Counted from the first letter of the stretch, positions 24,193 to 36,687 are shown. The stretch is DNA of 40,055 bases from Myxococcales bacterium (GCA_020633555.1 JACKDL010000045.1:1-40055); one strand, 5' to 3'. The notes: generated from the letters alone by a model not told the origin. Program-made: numbers and translations.

Positions 24193-25895
24193 CACTCGCC
24201 CTCCTCCCGCTGCACCGTCACCGCAAAGGGTCCCGGCGCGCCCGCCGCCCACACCGCCAGCGCCTCGTCCTGCCTCAGGAACACCTGGAGGTCTGTCCCA
24301 CAGCCCGCTTCGAACCGGGGCGCTGGCAGCGCACAGGCCGTGCGGGCGAAGATCCGTGCGCCGGGGGGCCCCTCGATCAGCGAGAACCCGTAGCGCCCCG
24401 CCGCCGGGGCTCGGAAGACGCCCACCGCAAATGCCGGGCCGTCGGTGCAGCTCGCAGCGGCGGTGAGGGGGCCCTCGGCCGCCAGCTCACCCGCGAGGAC
24501 CCAACCCCCCGCACCGTCGGCGTCAGCCGCCCCCACTGGCCAGCTCTCGGGGCAGCCATCCGGCACCGGGCCGCAAACCCCACGGGCCTGCGGCTCGCCT
24601 TCGGGGAGCACGCACGCCTCCCCCTCCGGGCAAGTGTCGAAGGCTTCCAGAGGATCGCAGGCCTGCCCCGCGAACAGCGCCTCGGGCCGCCGGACCGCCA
24701 CTCGCAGCGACGCGCTGAGCAGACCGGTCTCGTCCACCAGCGCCACATCGGCCGCGGCGATCTGGCCGGGAGCCTCAACCCCGGCCGGCAGCCGGCCGCC
24801 GCCACGGGCCAGGAACCCTTGGGCGTCGGGTTGGACCTGAAGGGCCACCCGCAAGGCGCCGGGCGCAGCCGCGGATCCGTCGGCCCGCAGCAGCCGCACC
24901 TGCGCCGCGATGACGTCACTGTCGGGATCGCGGCCCTCGACGGCCACCCCGAAGCTGCGCGCGGCCTCGTTCAGCGCCGCCCCGGCGCCCAGCAGCGCTG
25001 GCGGCTGGGCGTCTCGGCAGCGCCCATCGGGATCACAGCCCTGCCCCGCCGGGCACGTCGCCCATGCCCCCAGGTCGTCGCAGCCGTCGGCCCCGGCGCC
25101 GAGCACGGGCGGCGGCAAACACGCGGTCTGCGCCTCGGCCACCTGCCCGTCCACGTCCTCGACGGTGAGCACCGCCGCTGTAACTCGCTCCAGCGGCGCA
25201 GCCACCGCGCGGCGGGCCGTCAGGCTGAAGCCATCGGCGTCCACGGCCCACTCGGTGCGGGTCTCGAAGCGGTCCACCTCGGCCGTGGCCCCACCCCCAT
25301 CGAACGGCACCACGGCCCCGGCCGCGTCGCGGAAGCCCAGGCGGATGCGCAGCGCCGGCGCCTGCGCCAGCCGCCCCCGCGCCCGAAGGCCCACACTGCC
25401 CCGCTGGGGGTTGCACCAGGCCTCAAGTCCATCGATCGCGAGCTCTGGCGCGGCCATGTCGGGCACGGCCATGTCGGGCAACGCCATGTCGGGCAGCGCC
25501 ATGTCGGGCAGCGCCATGTCGGGCACGGCCATGTCGGGCACGGCCATGTCGGGCACGGCCATGTCGGGCACGGCCATGTCGGGCAGCGCCATGTCGGGCA
25601 CGGCCATGTCGGGCACGGCCATGTCGGGCACGGCCATGTCGGGCCCGGCCATGTCGGGCACGGCCATGTCGGGCAGCGCCATGTCGGGCAGCGCCATGTC
25701 GGGCAGCGCCATGTCGGGCAGCGCCATGTCGGGCAGCGACTGGTCACGCGAAGCCATGTCGGCCGCGCCCCGATCCATCCCGGGCCCGCGGTCGCTCACC
25801 ACCGCCTGATCAGGCCCCACCGCAGAGGACCCGTCGTCACACCCCGCCGCCACGGTGGCCACCACCGCCGCAGCCAGGACCTGCCAATGCCGCAC
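24192..25895 (-). CDS. Lipoprotein with 19 PDMA-x pentapeptide repeats
   Basis: 567 residues. Two in-frame GTG codons are possible; 25895-25893 is chosen because GGGAGGG lies ~6 bases upstream. MRHWQVLAAAVVATVAAGC gives lipobox AAGC (Cys19). Residues 52-146 are nineteen pentapeptides PDMA followed by Leu, Val, Gly or Ala, an acidic, Met-rich, extended tether. The following ~420 residues contain beta-rich segments and Cys-rich motifs (CDDLGAWATCPAGQGCDPDGRC; CDPLEAFDTCPEGEACV) and end in a beta sandwich (FAVTVQREEGE). No enzyme motif is seen. It is the first gene of the overlapping operon with the giant protein and the HEAT-like protein, so it may anchor or present that protein at the membrane. 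Confidence 0.8.
   Translation of the reverse strand: MRHWQVLAAAVVATVAAGCDDGSSAVGPDQAVVSDRGPGMDRGAADMASRDQSLPDMALPDMALPDMALPDMALPDMAVPDMAGPDMAVPDMAVPDMAVPDMALPDMAVPDMAVPDMAVPDMAVPDMALPDMALPDMALPDMAVPDMAAPELAIDGLEAWCNPQRGSVGLRARGRLAQAPALRIRLGFRDAAGAVVPFDGGGATAEVDRFETRTEWAVDADGFSLTARRAVAAPLERVTAAVLTVEDVDGQVAEAQTACLPPPVLGAGADGCDDLGAWATCPAGQGCDPDGRCRDAQPPALLGAGAALNEAARSFGVAVEGRDPDSDVIAAQVRLLRADGSAAAPGALRVALQVQPDAQGFLARGGGRLPAGVEAPGQIAAADVALVDETGLLSASLRVAVRRPEALFAGQACDPLEAFDTCPEGEACVLPEGEPQARGVCGPVPDGCPESWPVGAADADGAGGWVLAGELAAEGPLTAAASCTDGPAFAVGVFRAPAAGRYGFSLIEGPPGARIFARTACALPAPRFEAGCGTDLQVFLRQDEALAVWAAGAPGPFAVTVQREEGE
25456..25740. repeat. Nineteen 15-bp tandem repeats (coding)
   Basis: Exactly 285 bases made of 19 units of the form ATGTCGGGC followed by ACGGCC, AGCGCC or close variants (plus-strand view). 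Units differ only at the base triplet encoding Leu, Val, Gly or Ala after PDMA and at a few other positions. Near-identical units in frame suggest copy-number change by slippage or recombination without loss of frame. Confidence 0.95.
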
Positions 25896-25921
25896 GCGCT
25901 TCCCTCCCGTCACCCGGTGGC

Positions 25922-25950
25922 ACGTTAGCGATCTGCAGCAGGCTTGCCAA
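25922..25950 (-). promoter_or_regulatory. Sigma-70-type promoter for the giant-protein operon
   Basis: Minus strand: TTGGCA (25950-25945, 5 of 6) and TAACGT (25927-25922, 3 of 6) with a 17-base spacer. A start near 25915 would leave a ~20-base leader holding GGGAGGG. Confidence 0.5.
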
Positions 25951-26038
25951 CCGGCCGGGGAGGCCGCCGCAGCGACCGCGCCAAGGCAGAGAGCGCCCTG
26001 GGAGCGGACCGACCGATGCCTGGCGTACGGAGGGGGGT

Positions 26039-26058
26039 GGGCAGGGTTGTACCCGCCC
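26039..26058 (-). terminator. Possible terminator hairpin downstream of rpoC
   Basis: GGGCAGGGT-TGT-ACCCGCCC pairs as an 8-bp stem with one bulged A, 52 bases past the rpoC stop on the minus strand. There is no U-run. The rest of the 214-base gap between rpoC and the next gene holds no open frame I would trust; it contains that gene's promoter. Confidence 0.33.
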
Positions 26059-26109
26059 GTTGGCGGTTGGGGCCCGGGGCCGCAGGGCGCGACCCCGGGG
26101 GGGCGAGGC

Positions 26110-30228
<4,119 letters not shown>

Positions 30229-30361
30229 GGAGGCTCCCGGTGGACGCGAAGAAGAAGCGGTGATCAGGCAGAGGGGCGGCGGCACGAGGACGGATCCCCG
30301 GCGTCCGGTCGGACGCTGGGGTGACGGCTGGTCGCAACGTGCTTTATGGCGCTTTGCCCCC

Positions 30362-30378
30362 GGGGCCCGGAGGGCCCC
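30362..30378 (-). other. Strong hairpin in the presumed rpoC leader
   Basis: GGGGCCC-TCC-GGGCCCC on the minus strand: a 7-bp GC-only stem with a 3-base loop. It lies within the ~210-base leader predicted between the promoter and the rpoC start. It could pause or attenuate transcription, but GC-rich leaders produce such stems easily. Confidence 0.3.
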
Positions 30379-30446
30379 TCGCCGGCCTGTGCCGGGGGCG
30401 GCCACGGTCGAGGCACCGCGCACCCCCGCCAGGGTAAACGGGGCGC

Positions 30447-30475
30447 ACGATCAACGAATCGCCCCGCAGGGTCAA
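30447..30475 (-). promoter_or_regulatory. Candidate dedicated promoter of rpoC
   Basis: Minus strand: TTGACC (30475-30470, 5 of 6) and GATCGT (30452-30447, weak) with a 17-base spacer, just after the end of the GGDEF-EAL gene. It would give rpoC its own transcript with a leader of about 210 bases (30229-30440), in which I see no coding frame. Confidence 0.42.
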
Positions 30476-30493
30476 GGGCGAAGTTGGGCGCGG

Positions 30494-33154
30494 TCAGTCC
30501 GACGCGGCGCTGAAGGAGATCCGCTCGGCCGCCAGGGGTTGGCCGTAGTGGAAGCCCTGGATGAGGTCGCAGCCAAGGCTCCGCAGGAAGGCGAGCTGCT
30601 CGGCCGTCTCGACGCCCTCGGCCACCACGGTGAAGTCCAGGCTGCGCCCGAGGGCCATCACTGCGCGGGCGATGGCGGCGTCGTGGGCGTCCTGGGGCAG
30701 CTCGGCCACGAAGCTGCGATCGAGCTTCAGCTTGTTCACGGGCAGGCGCTTCAGGTGCGCCAGCGAGGAGTAGCCGGTGCCGAAGTCGTCGATGGCCAGC
30801 CGCACACCCAGCGCCCGCAGGGCGTTGAGGGTACCCAGGGCCTGATCGGGCCGGCCCATGAGCACGCTCTCGGTGACCTCGAGCTCCAACGCCTGCGGGG
30901 GCAGGTCGGCAGCCGTCAGGTGGGCGGCCACCCGCTCGAAGAAGCCCTCATCGTCGAGCTGCCGCCCCGAGACGTTCACCGACACGAAGTCCACGGCGTG
31001 GCCTGCCGCCCGCCATGCGGCGGCCTGGTGGCAGGCCTGGCGCAGCACGTTGTCGCCCAGGGCCACGATGAGCCCCGACTCCTCGGCCAGCGGGATGAAG
31101 CGGGCCGGCGGGATCGGCGCCCGTCCCGTGGGCACCCAGCGCGCCAGGGCCTCGAAGCCCACCACGGCCGATCGGCGGGGATCCACGATGGGCTGGTAGG
31201 CCACTGAGGGGCCGCCGGCCGCCACCAGCCGGCGCAGGCCGCGCTCCATCTCGATGCGCTCGGCCGCCGCGGCGGTCATGGTGGGGGCGAAGCGCCGGAG
31301 CACGCCGGGCCCCGAGGCCTTCGCGCGGTTGGCCGCCGCGGTCGCGCAGCGCACCAGCGCGCCCGCCTCGGCGGCGTCCTGAGGGCAGTGCGCGCAGCCC
31401 ACGCACCAGCTCACCACCAGGTCGGTGCCGTCCACCTGCACCGGCGCCCCGGTGAGCTCCATGATGCGGGCGTGCCAGCGCTCCGGGCGCAGGGCCGGGC
31501 GGGCGTCCACCACCACGGCGAAGTCGTCGCCGCCGATGCGCGCCACGTGGCCGCTGGGGCCCACCACCCGGCGCAGCCGATCGGCCATCTGGACCAGCAC
31601 GGCGTCGCCGGCGGCGTGGCCCAGGCTGTCGTTGATGCGCTTGAAGCCGTCCAGGTCGAACACCAGGACTTCCAGGGGGATCGGCCCGCCCGCCAGCCGC
31701 TCGGCGAGCATGGACTCGAAGCCGTGGCGGTTCAGCAGGCCCGTCAGCGGGTCGTGCCGGGCCATGTGCTCCAAGGCCGCCTCGGAGTCCCGCAGCCGGC
31801 CGATGTCGGCCACCACGATGACCCAGTGACGCACCTGACCGGCCCCGTCGGGCACGGCGCTCACCGTCAGCCAGGCGGTGATGGCCGAGCCGTCGGCCCG
31901 CTGGCAGCGCACCTCGCCCGACCAGGGCCCGCCCCGAGCCGCCAGCGCCACCCGGCTGCCGATGTCGGCGGGCAGGCCGCTCTCGGGACCCGCGAGCGTC
32001 CCCAGCACGCCCTGGCGCGGGCGGGAGAAGATGCGCTCATAGGCCCGATTGACCTGGGTGATGCGGCCCTCGTGATCCAGCACCACGAAGGCCTCGCCCC
32101 CGTGCTCCATGGCCGCCGCCGCCACCCGCGAGCCGGACTCGGCCGCCCGCCAGGCGGTCACGTCGCGCCCGATGACCACCAGGCCCTCGCGGCGCCCGTC
32201 CGGGGCGAAGGCCGGCACCTTGATGACGTCGAGCAGCACCTCGCCGTCGGGCCCCGGGATGCGCTCTTCGGCGCGCACGGTGGTCCCGGCCGTCCAGGCC
32301 GCCTCGTCGCTGGCCTCGCAGTTCAGGAAGGCCTCGCGGAACCGCGGGTGGGTGAAGTCGGCCAGCTCGCTGTCCAGCCGGCCCTGGTAGGCGACCCCCT
32401 CCAGCTCGAACAGGCGCAGATCGGCCTCGTTGGCCAGCAGCCAGCGCCCGGCGCCGTCCTTGAAGCAGATGATGTCCGGGCTGGCGTTGATCAGCCGCTC
32501 GAGCTGCTGCTGCTTCTCGCTGAAGGCCTGCTCGGCCCGGCGGCGGGCGTCCAACTCCCCTTGCAGCCGCTCCACCAGCAGGCGCTGCACCAGGGCCTGC
32601 CCGATTCGGTCGGCGGCCGCGCCGAAGAGGCGCCGCTCCGCGGTGGTCCAGGCCCCCGGTGCGATCTTCCGATCGAGGCCGATGATCCAAGGCAGCTCAC
32701 CGTCGGGTCGGATGGCCGCGGCCATCTGGCTGACCACGTCGAACTTCCGGGCCACGGGCCCACGCTCTGCGGGCCGGTCGAAGGCCATGGTCGCGGGGCC
32801 CCGCCCCACCAGCGCCCGGGACAGCAGGTCCCGCGCCTGATCGTCCAGCACCTGCTGGGGCATGCCGGTGGCCCCGGCGTAGCGGGCCTCGATGCTCTCG
32901 GCCACCACCGTCACGGCCGGGGCGTCCACGGCCACGTCCCGCAGCAGCCAGGCCGCCTCGGCGCCCACCATCTCACGGACCGTGGCGAGGACCTCGTCGA
33001 GGAAGTCGGCGAGGGGGACAGGGCGCTGGAGCACCTGCGACAGCCGGTCCAGCTCCTCGTAGTGCCACTCGCCGGCCGGGCCAATGGCGGGCGGCGTGGT
33101 CTGCCGCTCCATGGACTCGCCCGGTCGGTCGGGCGGTCCGTCAGGCATGCTCAT
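30494..33154 (-). CDS. GAF-PAS-PAS-GGDEF-EAL c-di-GMP signalling protein
   Basis: 886 residues, no signal peptide or membrane segment. Approximate order: GAF-like sensor 30-185, short coiled coil (LDARRRAEQAFSEKQQQLERL), PAS 225-345, PAS 355-470, GGDEF 480-635, EAL 640-880. The EAL phosphodiesterase domain keeps its catalytic set: FEALARW, VNVSGRQL, LEVTES, IDDFGTGYSSL, LKLDRSF, VAEGVET and GFHYGQPL, so c-di-GMP hydrolysis is likely. The cyclase signature reads GGDDF near residue 540 instead of GGDEF/GGEEF, so synthesis may be weak and the domain may act as a GTP sensor. ATG 33154-33152 overlaps the preceding gene by 14 bases, implying translational coupling to the aminotransferase-like enzyme. 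Confidence 0.92.
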   Translation of the reverse strand: MSMPDGPPDRPGESMERQTTPPAIGPAGEWHYEELDRLSQVLQRPVPLADFLDEVLATVREMVGAEAAWLLRDVAVDAPAVTVVAESIEARYAGATGMPQQVLDDQARDLLSRALVGRGPATMAFDRPAERGPVARKFDVVSQMAAAIRPDGELPWIIGLDRKIAPGAWTTAERRLFGAAADRIGQALVQRLLVERLQGELDARRRAEQAFSEKQQQLERLINASPDIICFKDGAGRWLLANEADLRLFELEGVAYQGRLDSELADFTHPRFREAFLNCEASDEAAWTAGTTVRAEERIPGPDGEVLLDVIKVPAFAPDGRREGLVVIGRDVTAWRAAESGSRVAAAAMEHGGEAFVVLDHEGRITQVNRAYERIFSRPRQGVLGTLAGPESGLPADIGSRVALAARGGPWSGEVRCQRADGSAITAWLTVSAVPDGAGQVRHWVIVVADIGRLRDSEAALEHMARHDPLTGLLNRHGFESMLAERLAGGPIPLEVLVFDLDGFKRINDSLGHAAGDAVLVQMADRLRRVVGPSGHVARIGGDDFAVVVDARPALRPERWHARIMELTGAPVQVDGTDLVVSWCVGCAHCPQDAAEAGALVRCATAAANRAKASGPGVLRRFAPTMTAAAAERIEMERGLRRLVAAGGPSVAYQPIVDPRRSAVVGFEALARWVPTGRAPIPPARFIPLAEESGLIVALGDNVLRQACHQAAAWRAAGHAVDFVSVNVSGRQLDDEGFFERVAAHLTAADLPPQALELEVTESVLMGRPDQALGTLNALRALGVRLAIDDFGTGYSSLAHLKRLPVNKLKLDRSFVAELPQDAHDAAIARAVMALGRSLDFTVVAEGVETAEQLAFLRSLGCDLIQGFHYGQPLAAERISFSAASD

Positions 33155-34862
33155 CGCGGAGCTCCGCCTGGGCCTCGCTGGGCAGCATGAACCACCGCAG
33201 GGCCTGGAAGTCCGGGTCGAGCCGTTCGGGCGCCAGGGGCACCTGCGCCAGCCGATCGGCCGCCTGCGCCAAGGTGCGGCGGGCGGCGGCCAGGTAGTCC
33301 GGCAGCGCCGACTCGGGCTCGGTGGCGTGCCGACTGCGGAAGCTCAGCCGGCCGGTGCTGTAAGCCACGTCGTTCAGGCTCGCGGGCTTGAAGCCCATGC
33401 CCTCCCGGTGGCGCCACAGGCCGCTGATGGGCTCGAAGGCGTAGTCGGGCAGCAGCCGCCAGCCCTCGGCCGCCACCAGCTCCAGAGCCTCGAGCACGTA
33501 CTCGAAGCTCTCCTCGCTGATGAAGTAGTTGAAGTTCACCCGGACCCACCCGGGCTTGACCCCCTCGCAGCCCCGCAGGATCTCGCGCTCGAAGGCCTGG
33601 GATCGGGCGCGATCGATGCCCAGGAGCCGGTGCCCGTATGGCCCGGCGCAGGAGCAGCCGCCGCGGGCCTGGATGCCGAACAGGTCGTTGAGCAGGGCCA
33701 CCACGAAGTTGTGGTGCAGCTCGCGCCCCGGGGGCCCCACCACCAGCGACACGATGGACAGCCGCCAGGCGTCGGGGTTGCCCAGGATGCGCAGGTTGGG
33801 GTGGGCCCGCCACCGGGCGATGGCCCTGCGGGTGAAGTCGTGCTCGCGCGCGCGGATGGTGGCGACGCCCACGGCCTCCTTGAGCTGGAACACCAACCCC
33901 GCCCGGATGGACTCGAGGATGGCGGGGGTGCCGCCCTCCTCCCGGTGCACCACGTCGTCCAGGTAGCGGTGCTCGGTGGCGCTGACGTAGGCCACGGTGC
34001 CACCGCCTGGGGCGGTGGGCACGGGGTTGCCGCGCAGGAGCGCCTTCTTCACCACCAGGATGCCCGGCGTGCCCGGCCCCCCGATGAACTTGTGGGGCGA
34101 GAGGAACAGGGCGTCCTTGTAGATCAAGTCGCCCTCGGGCCGGTCGTCGGCCATGTTCATCTCGATCTGCACGTAGGGGCCGGCGGCGGCGAAGTCCCAG
34201 AAGGACAGCGCCCCGTGACGGTGCAGCAGGGCCGTCACGGACCGGGTGTCGGTGCCGATGCCCGTGACGTTCGAGGCCGCCGAGAAGCTGCCGATCTTCA
34301 GGGGGCGGTCCGCGTAGCGCAGCAGAGCGGCCTCGAGCAGGGCCAGATCCACGTGGCCATCGGCGTCCTCGTCGATGGTGACCACCTCGCAGATGGACTC
34401 GCGCCAGGGCAGCTCGTTGGAGTGGTGCTCGTAGGGGCCCACGAACACCACGGGCCGCTCTGCGGCGGGGATGTGGCGCGCGAGGCCGTGGCGATCCTCC
34501 AGCGGGCGCGGGATACGCAGCCCCAGCACGTCCACCAGCTTGTTGATGGCCGCGGTGGCCCCCGAGCCGCAGAAGATCACGGCGTCCTCGGCGCCGGCCC
34601 CGACGGCCTTCGCGATGATGGCCCGCGCCTCCTCGCGGAAGCGGGTGGTCTGCAGGCCCGTGCCCGAGCTCTCGGTGTGGGTGTTGGCGTAGAGCGGCAT
34701 GACCTCCTTGCGCAGGAAGTCCTCGATGAACCCCAGCGGTCGCCCGGAGGCCGTGTAGTCGCAGTAGATCAGGCGCCGCAGCCCGTAGGGCCCGTCCAGC
34801 GCGGTGTCGTCGCCGATGACGCTGCTGCGGATGTACTCGATGAGCCGCTCGGAACGCTCCAC
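33141..34862 (-). CDS. Class V aminotransferase / cysteine desulfurase-like PLP enzyme
   Basis: 573 residues, about 160 longer than typical cysteine desulfurases. The GTG start has only a weak GGGGGCGAGG upstream. The fold-type I core shows GSGATAAINKL for cofactor phosphate binding, His/Glu/Ser around YEHHSN (144-149), Asp223 facing the pyridine ring (FWDFAAAGP) and the PLP lysine in SPHKF (Lys258). RGGCSCAGPYGH (400-411) puts Cys403 or Cys405 where desulfurases have their reactive cysteine. A C-terminal extension of ~110 residues is unlike IscS/SufS. Sulfur transfer or selenocysteine lyase activity is possible, but the substrate is unknown. It lies in an operon with an acyltransferase and an SDR-like protein, and its end overlaps the c-di-GMP gene. 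Confidence 0.82.
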   Translation of the reverse strand: MERSERLIEYIRSSVIGDDTALDGPYGLRRLIYCDYTASGRPLGFIEDFLRKEVMPLYANTHTESSGTGLQTTRFREEARAIIAKAVGAGAEDAVIFCGSGATAAINKLVDVLGLRIPRPLEDRHGLARHIPAAERPVVFVGPYEHHSNELPWRESICEVVTIDEDADGHVDLALLEAALLRYADRPLKIGSFSAASNVTGIGTDTRSVTALLHRHGALSFWDFAAAGPYVQIEMNMADDRPEGDLIYKDALFLSPHKFIGGPGTPGILVVKKALLRGNPVPTAPGGGTVAYVSATEHRYLDDVVHREEGGTPAILESIRAGLVFQLKEAVGVATIRAREHDFTRRAIARWRAHPNLRILGNPDAWRLSIVSLVVGPPGRELHHNFVVALLNDLFGIQARGGCSCAGPYGHRLLGIDRARSQAFEREILRGCEGVKPGWVRVNFNYFISEESFEYVLEALELVAAEGWRLLPDYAFEPISGLWRHREGMGFKPASLNDVAYSTGRLSFRSRHATEPESALPDYLAAARRTLAQAADRLAQVPLAPERLDPDFQALRWFMLPSEAQAELRDEHA

Positions 34863-34915
34863 GCCTCGCCCCCACGAGTCGTCGTCAGTGTCTGCACGCT
34901 AACGGGCCGGAGGCG

Positions 34916-35851
34916 CTACCGCCAGAGCAGTGGATTGCCCGGCTCGTAGCCGAGCTCTCGACGGGCCCGGCGCCCGTCCAGCACCCCGTTGAAGTGGAAC
35001 CGCCAGCGGTTCAGGCGGTAGTCGAAGTCGCGCCCCAGCAGGCGCCGCCGGGCCGCATAGAGCGGCCCCAGCAGGGGCCCGGGCATGGGCAGGTCGCGGC
35101 AGCGGCCCAACCGGATCAGCCGGGTCAGCGGCAGGCTGTCATAGCCGGGCACGTTGAAGATGCCCTCCACCGGCCGCTGCACCGCCGCCACGGTGGCGGC
35201 CACGGCGTCGGGCACGCTCAGGAGGTTGATCATGGGGTCGTAGCCCATGGGCCGGATGCACACGCGGTCGCTGACGTAGTCATGGAGCTGCGAGCCCAGC
35301 TCGGCGCCGAACACCTCGGCCAGACGGAGCACCACCACCTGCGCGTCGATGGTGCCCAGCGCGGCCTGCACCGCCACGTCGGCCTCGACCCGGTCCCGCA
35401 CCCACTGGGGGCCCCCGTCCAGCATCACCGGGTTGTCCTCGGCGATGATGTCGGGCACCCGGGCGTCCACGCGGTACACGGCTCCGTGGCTCAGGAAGAC
35501 GAAGCGGTGGACCCCGGCTGACTCGTGCGCCAGCCGCAGCAGCAGGCGGGTGGCGCCCACGTTGAGCTGGTGGGCGCGCTCGCCCTGGCTGCGCGGCGAG
35601 CGGTGCACGGCGCCGTGCACGATGGTGTGCACCAGCCCCGCCCGCAGCGCCCCGTGCAGGCGGCGGCGCACCGCCCGGGGGTGGGTCAGATCCACCGGCA
35701 GGTAGCGCAGCCGGGGGTGGGCCTCGAGGCCGGCCTCCTCGCGGCCGATGGCCAGCACCTCCCGCCCCGCTGCGAGCAGGGCCTGCACCAGCGCCTGACC
35801 CAGCGGCGTGGTGGCCCCGGTGACCAGCACGGCGCCCTCGGCGGGGATCAC
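34916..35851 (-). CDS. Extended SDR (epimerase-like) with altered catalytic residues
   Basis: 311 residues. A GTG start overlaps the stop of the acyltransferase gene by 4 bases (GTGA). The Rossmann motif TGATTPLG (11-18) and an HGAV strand for NAD(P) binding are present, and FLSHGAVY corresponds to the Ser/Thr active strand. At the position of the catalytic YxxxK the sequence is W150-V-R-D-R154, so both Tyr and Lys appear replaced. It may bind nucleotide or a sugar/lipid ligand without classical epimerase chemistry, or use a different residue. A glycan or lipid-modification role is suggested only by its neighbours. 53 bases separate it from the aminotransferase-like gene. Confidence 0.82.
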   Translation of the reverse strand: MIPAEGAVLVTGATTPLGQALVQALLAAGREVLAIGREEAGLEAHPRLRYLPVDLTHPRAVRRRLHGALRAGLVHTIVHGAVHRSPRSQGERAHQLNVGATRLLLRLAHESAGVHRFVFLSHGAVYRVDARVPDIIAEDNPVMLDGGPQWVRDRVEADVAVQAALGTIDAQVVVLRLAEVFGAELGSQLHDYVSDRVCIRPMGYDPMINLLSVPDAVAATVAAVQRPVEGIFNVPGYDSLPLTRLIRLGRCRDLPMPGPLLGPLYAARRRLLGRDFDYRLNRWRFHFNGVLDGRRARRELGYEPGNPLLWR

Positions 35852-36687
35852 GCGAACACCCCCTGGCGCTCGGCCAGGCCCCGGTCGATGAGCGCCTGCA
35901 CCCGGTCGCGCACCTCCAGGGCCAGGAACTCCACGGCGTCGGGGTTGTCGGCCTCGTCGGGCGAGTAGCGGCCCGCGACGGGCACGGGCGCCCCGTAGTG
36001 AATGTGGTAGCGCACCGGCAGCGGCACAGGCACCGCGGGCACCGGCAGGTAAGGCGAGCCGAAGGCGGGCACGGGCAGCCGGGCGAGCTGCGGCATCTGC
36101 TCCTCGGCCCCGATGACCGCCACCGGCACCACCGGCACCTGGTGCCGGATGGCCATCTCGGCGTGCCCCTCGGTCCAGCGCTGGAGCCGATAGCGCCGGT
36201 GGAAGGGCTTGCCGATGCCCGCCACCCCCTCGGGGAACACCAGCACCCGCTCGCCGGCCTCGAGCAGGGTGTGCATGTTGCCGCGGCTGCCCCCGAAGGC
36301 GCCGCCGCGGGTGAAGAAGGTGTTCACCCAGGGCAACAGGTTCACGAAGTGGTCCAGCACCACCCGCACCGCCCGTGGGGGCTCGGCGTGGCGGGTCACA
36401 TCGTGCCAGATCATCAGCCCGTCGAAGGGCAGCGTGCCTGAATGGTTGGCCGCCAGGATGACGCCGCCCTCAGCCGGGATGTGCTCGACGCCCGAGCGCG
36501 TCACCCGGAACCAGCGGTCGTAGAGGGGTGCCGACAGGCCCAGCCCCAGCGCGACGCCGTCGCGGCTCATGCCGAAGCGGTCGTGCCCGTGGCCGGCGTC
36601 GTCGAGGTGCACCGAGCGCGCCCGCTGGCGCAGATCGCGGGGCGTCACCCACCGGGCGAGCCCCGCCGTCGTCGGCCGTAGTCCCAT
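35848..36687 (-). CDS. LPLAT-family acyltransferase (PlsC/MGAT-like)
   Basis: 279 residues from the ATG at 36687-36685, which has GGGAGGGG 5 bases upstream; longer frames reach into the divergent gene. The acyl-transfer motif is NHSGTLPFDG (81-90), a wider His-to-Asp spacing than the classical NHxxxxD and closer to MGAT-like members. FPEG follows in VLVFPEGVAGIGKPF, with GAEEQMPQLA after it. Such enzymes move acyl chains from CoA or ACP to glycerolipid or similar acceptors at the inner membrane. It leads an operon with SDR-like, PLP and c-di-GMP genes through overlapping starts. Confidence 0.87.
   Translation of the reverse strand: MGLRPTTAGLARWVTPRDLRQRARSVHLDDAGHGHDRFGMSRDGVALGLGLSAPLYDRWFRVTRSGVEHIPAEGGVILAANHSGTLPFDGLMIWHDVTRHAEPPRAVRVVLDHFVNLLPWVNTFFTRGGAFGGSRGNMHTLLEAGERVLVFPEGVAGIGKPFHRRYRLQRWTEGHAEMAIRHQVPVVPVAVIGAEEQMPQLARLPVPAFGSPYLPVPAVPVPLPVRYHIHYGAPVPVAGRYSPDEADNPDAVEFLALEVRDRVQALIDRGLAERQGVFA

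Noticed and set aside
17863..24393. Long plus-strand open frame of 2176 codons
   Set aside because: It is antisense to the giant protein gene. Its translation is rich in His, Arg, Gln and Gly with no domain pattern, as expected from reading GC-biased codons on the opposite strand.
25456..25740. CRISPR array
   Set aside because: The repeats are contiguous 15-bp units without spacers, in frame within a lipoprotein gene.
33141..34862. IscS/SufS Fe-S cluster operon
   Set aside because: The enzyme is far longer than IscS/SufS and no iscU, sufBCD or other cluster-assembly gene is next to it.
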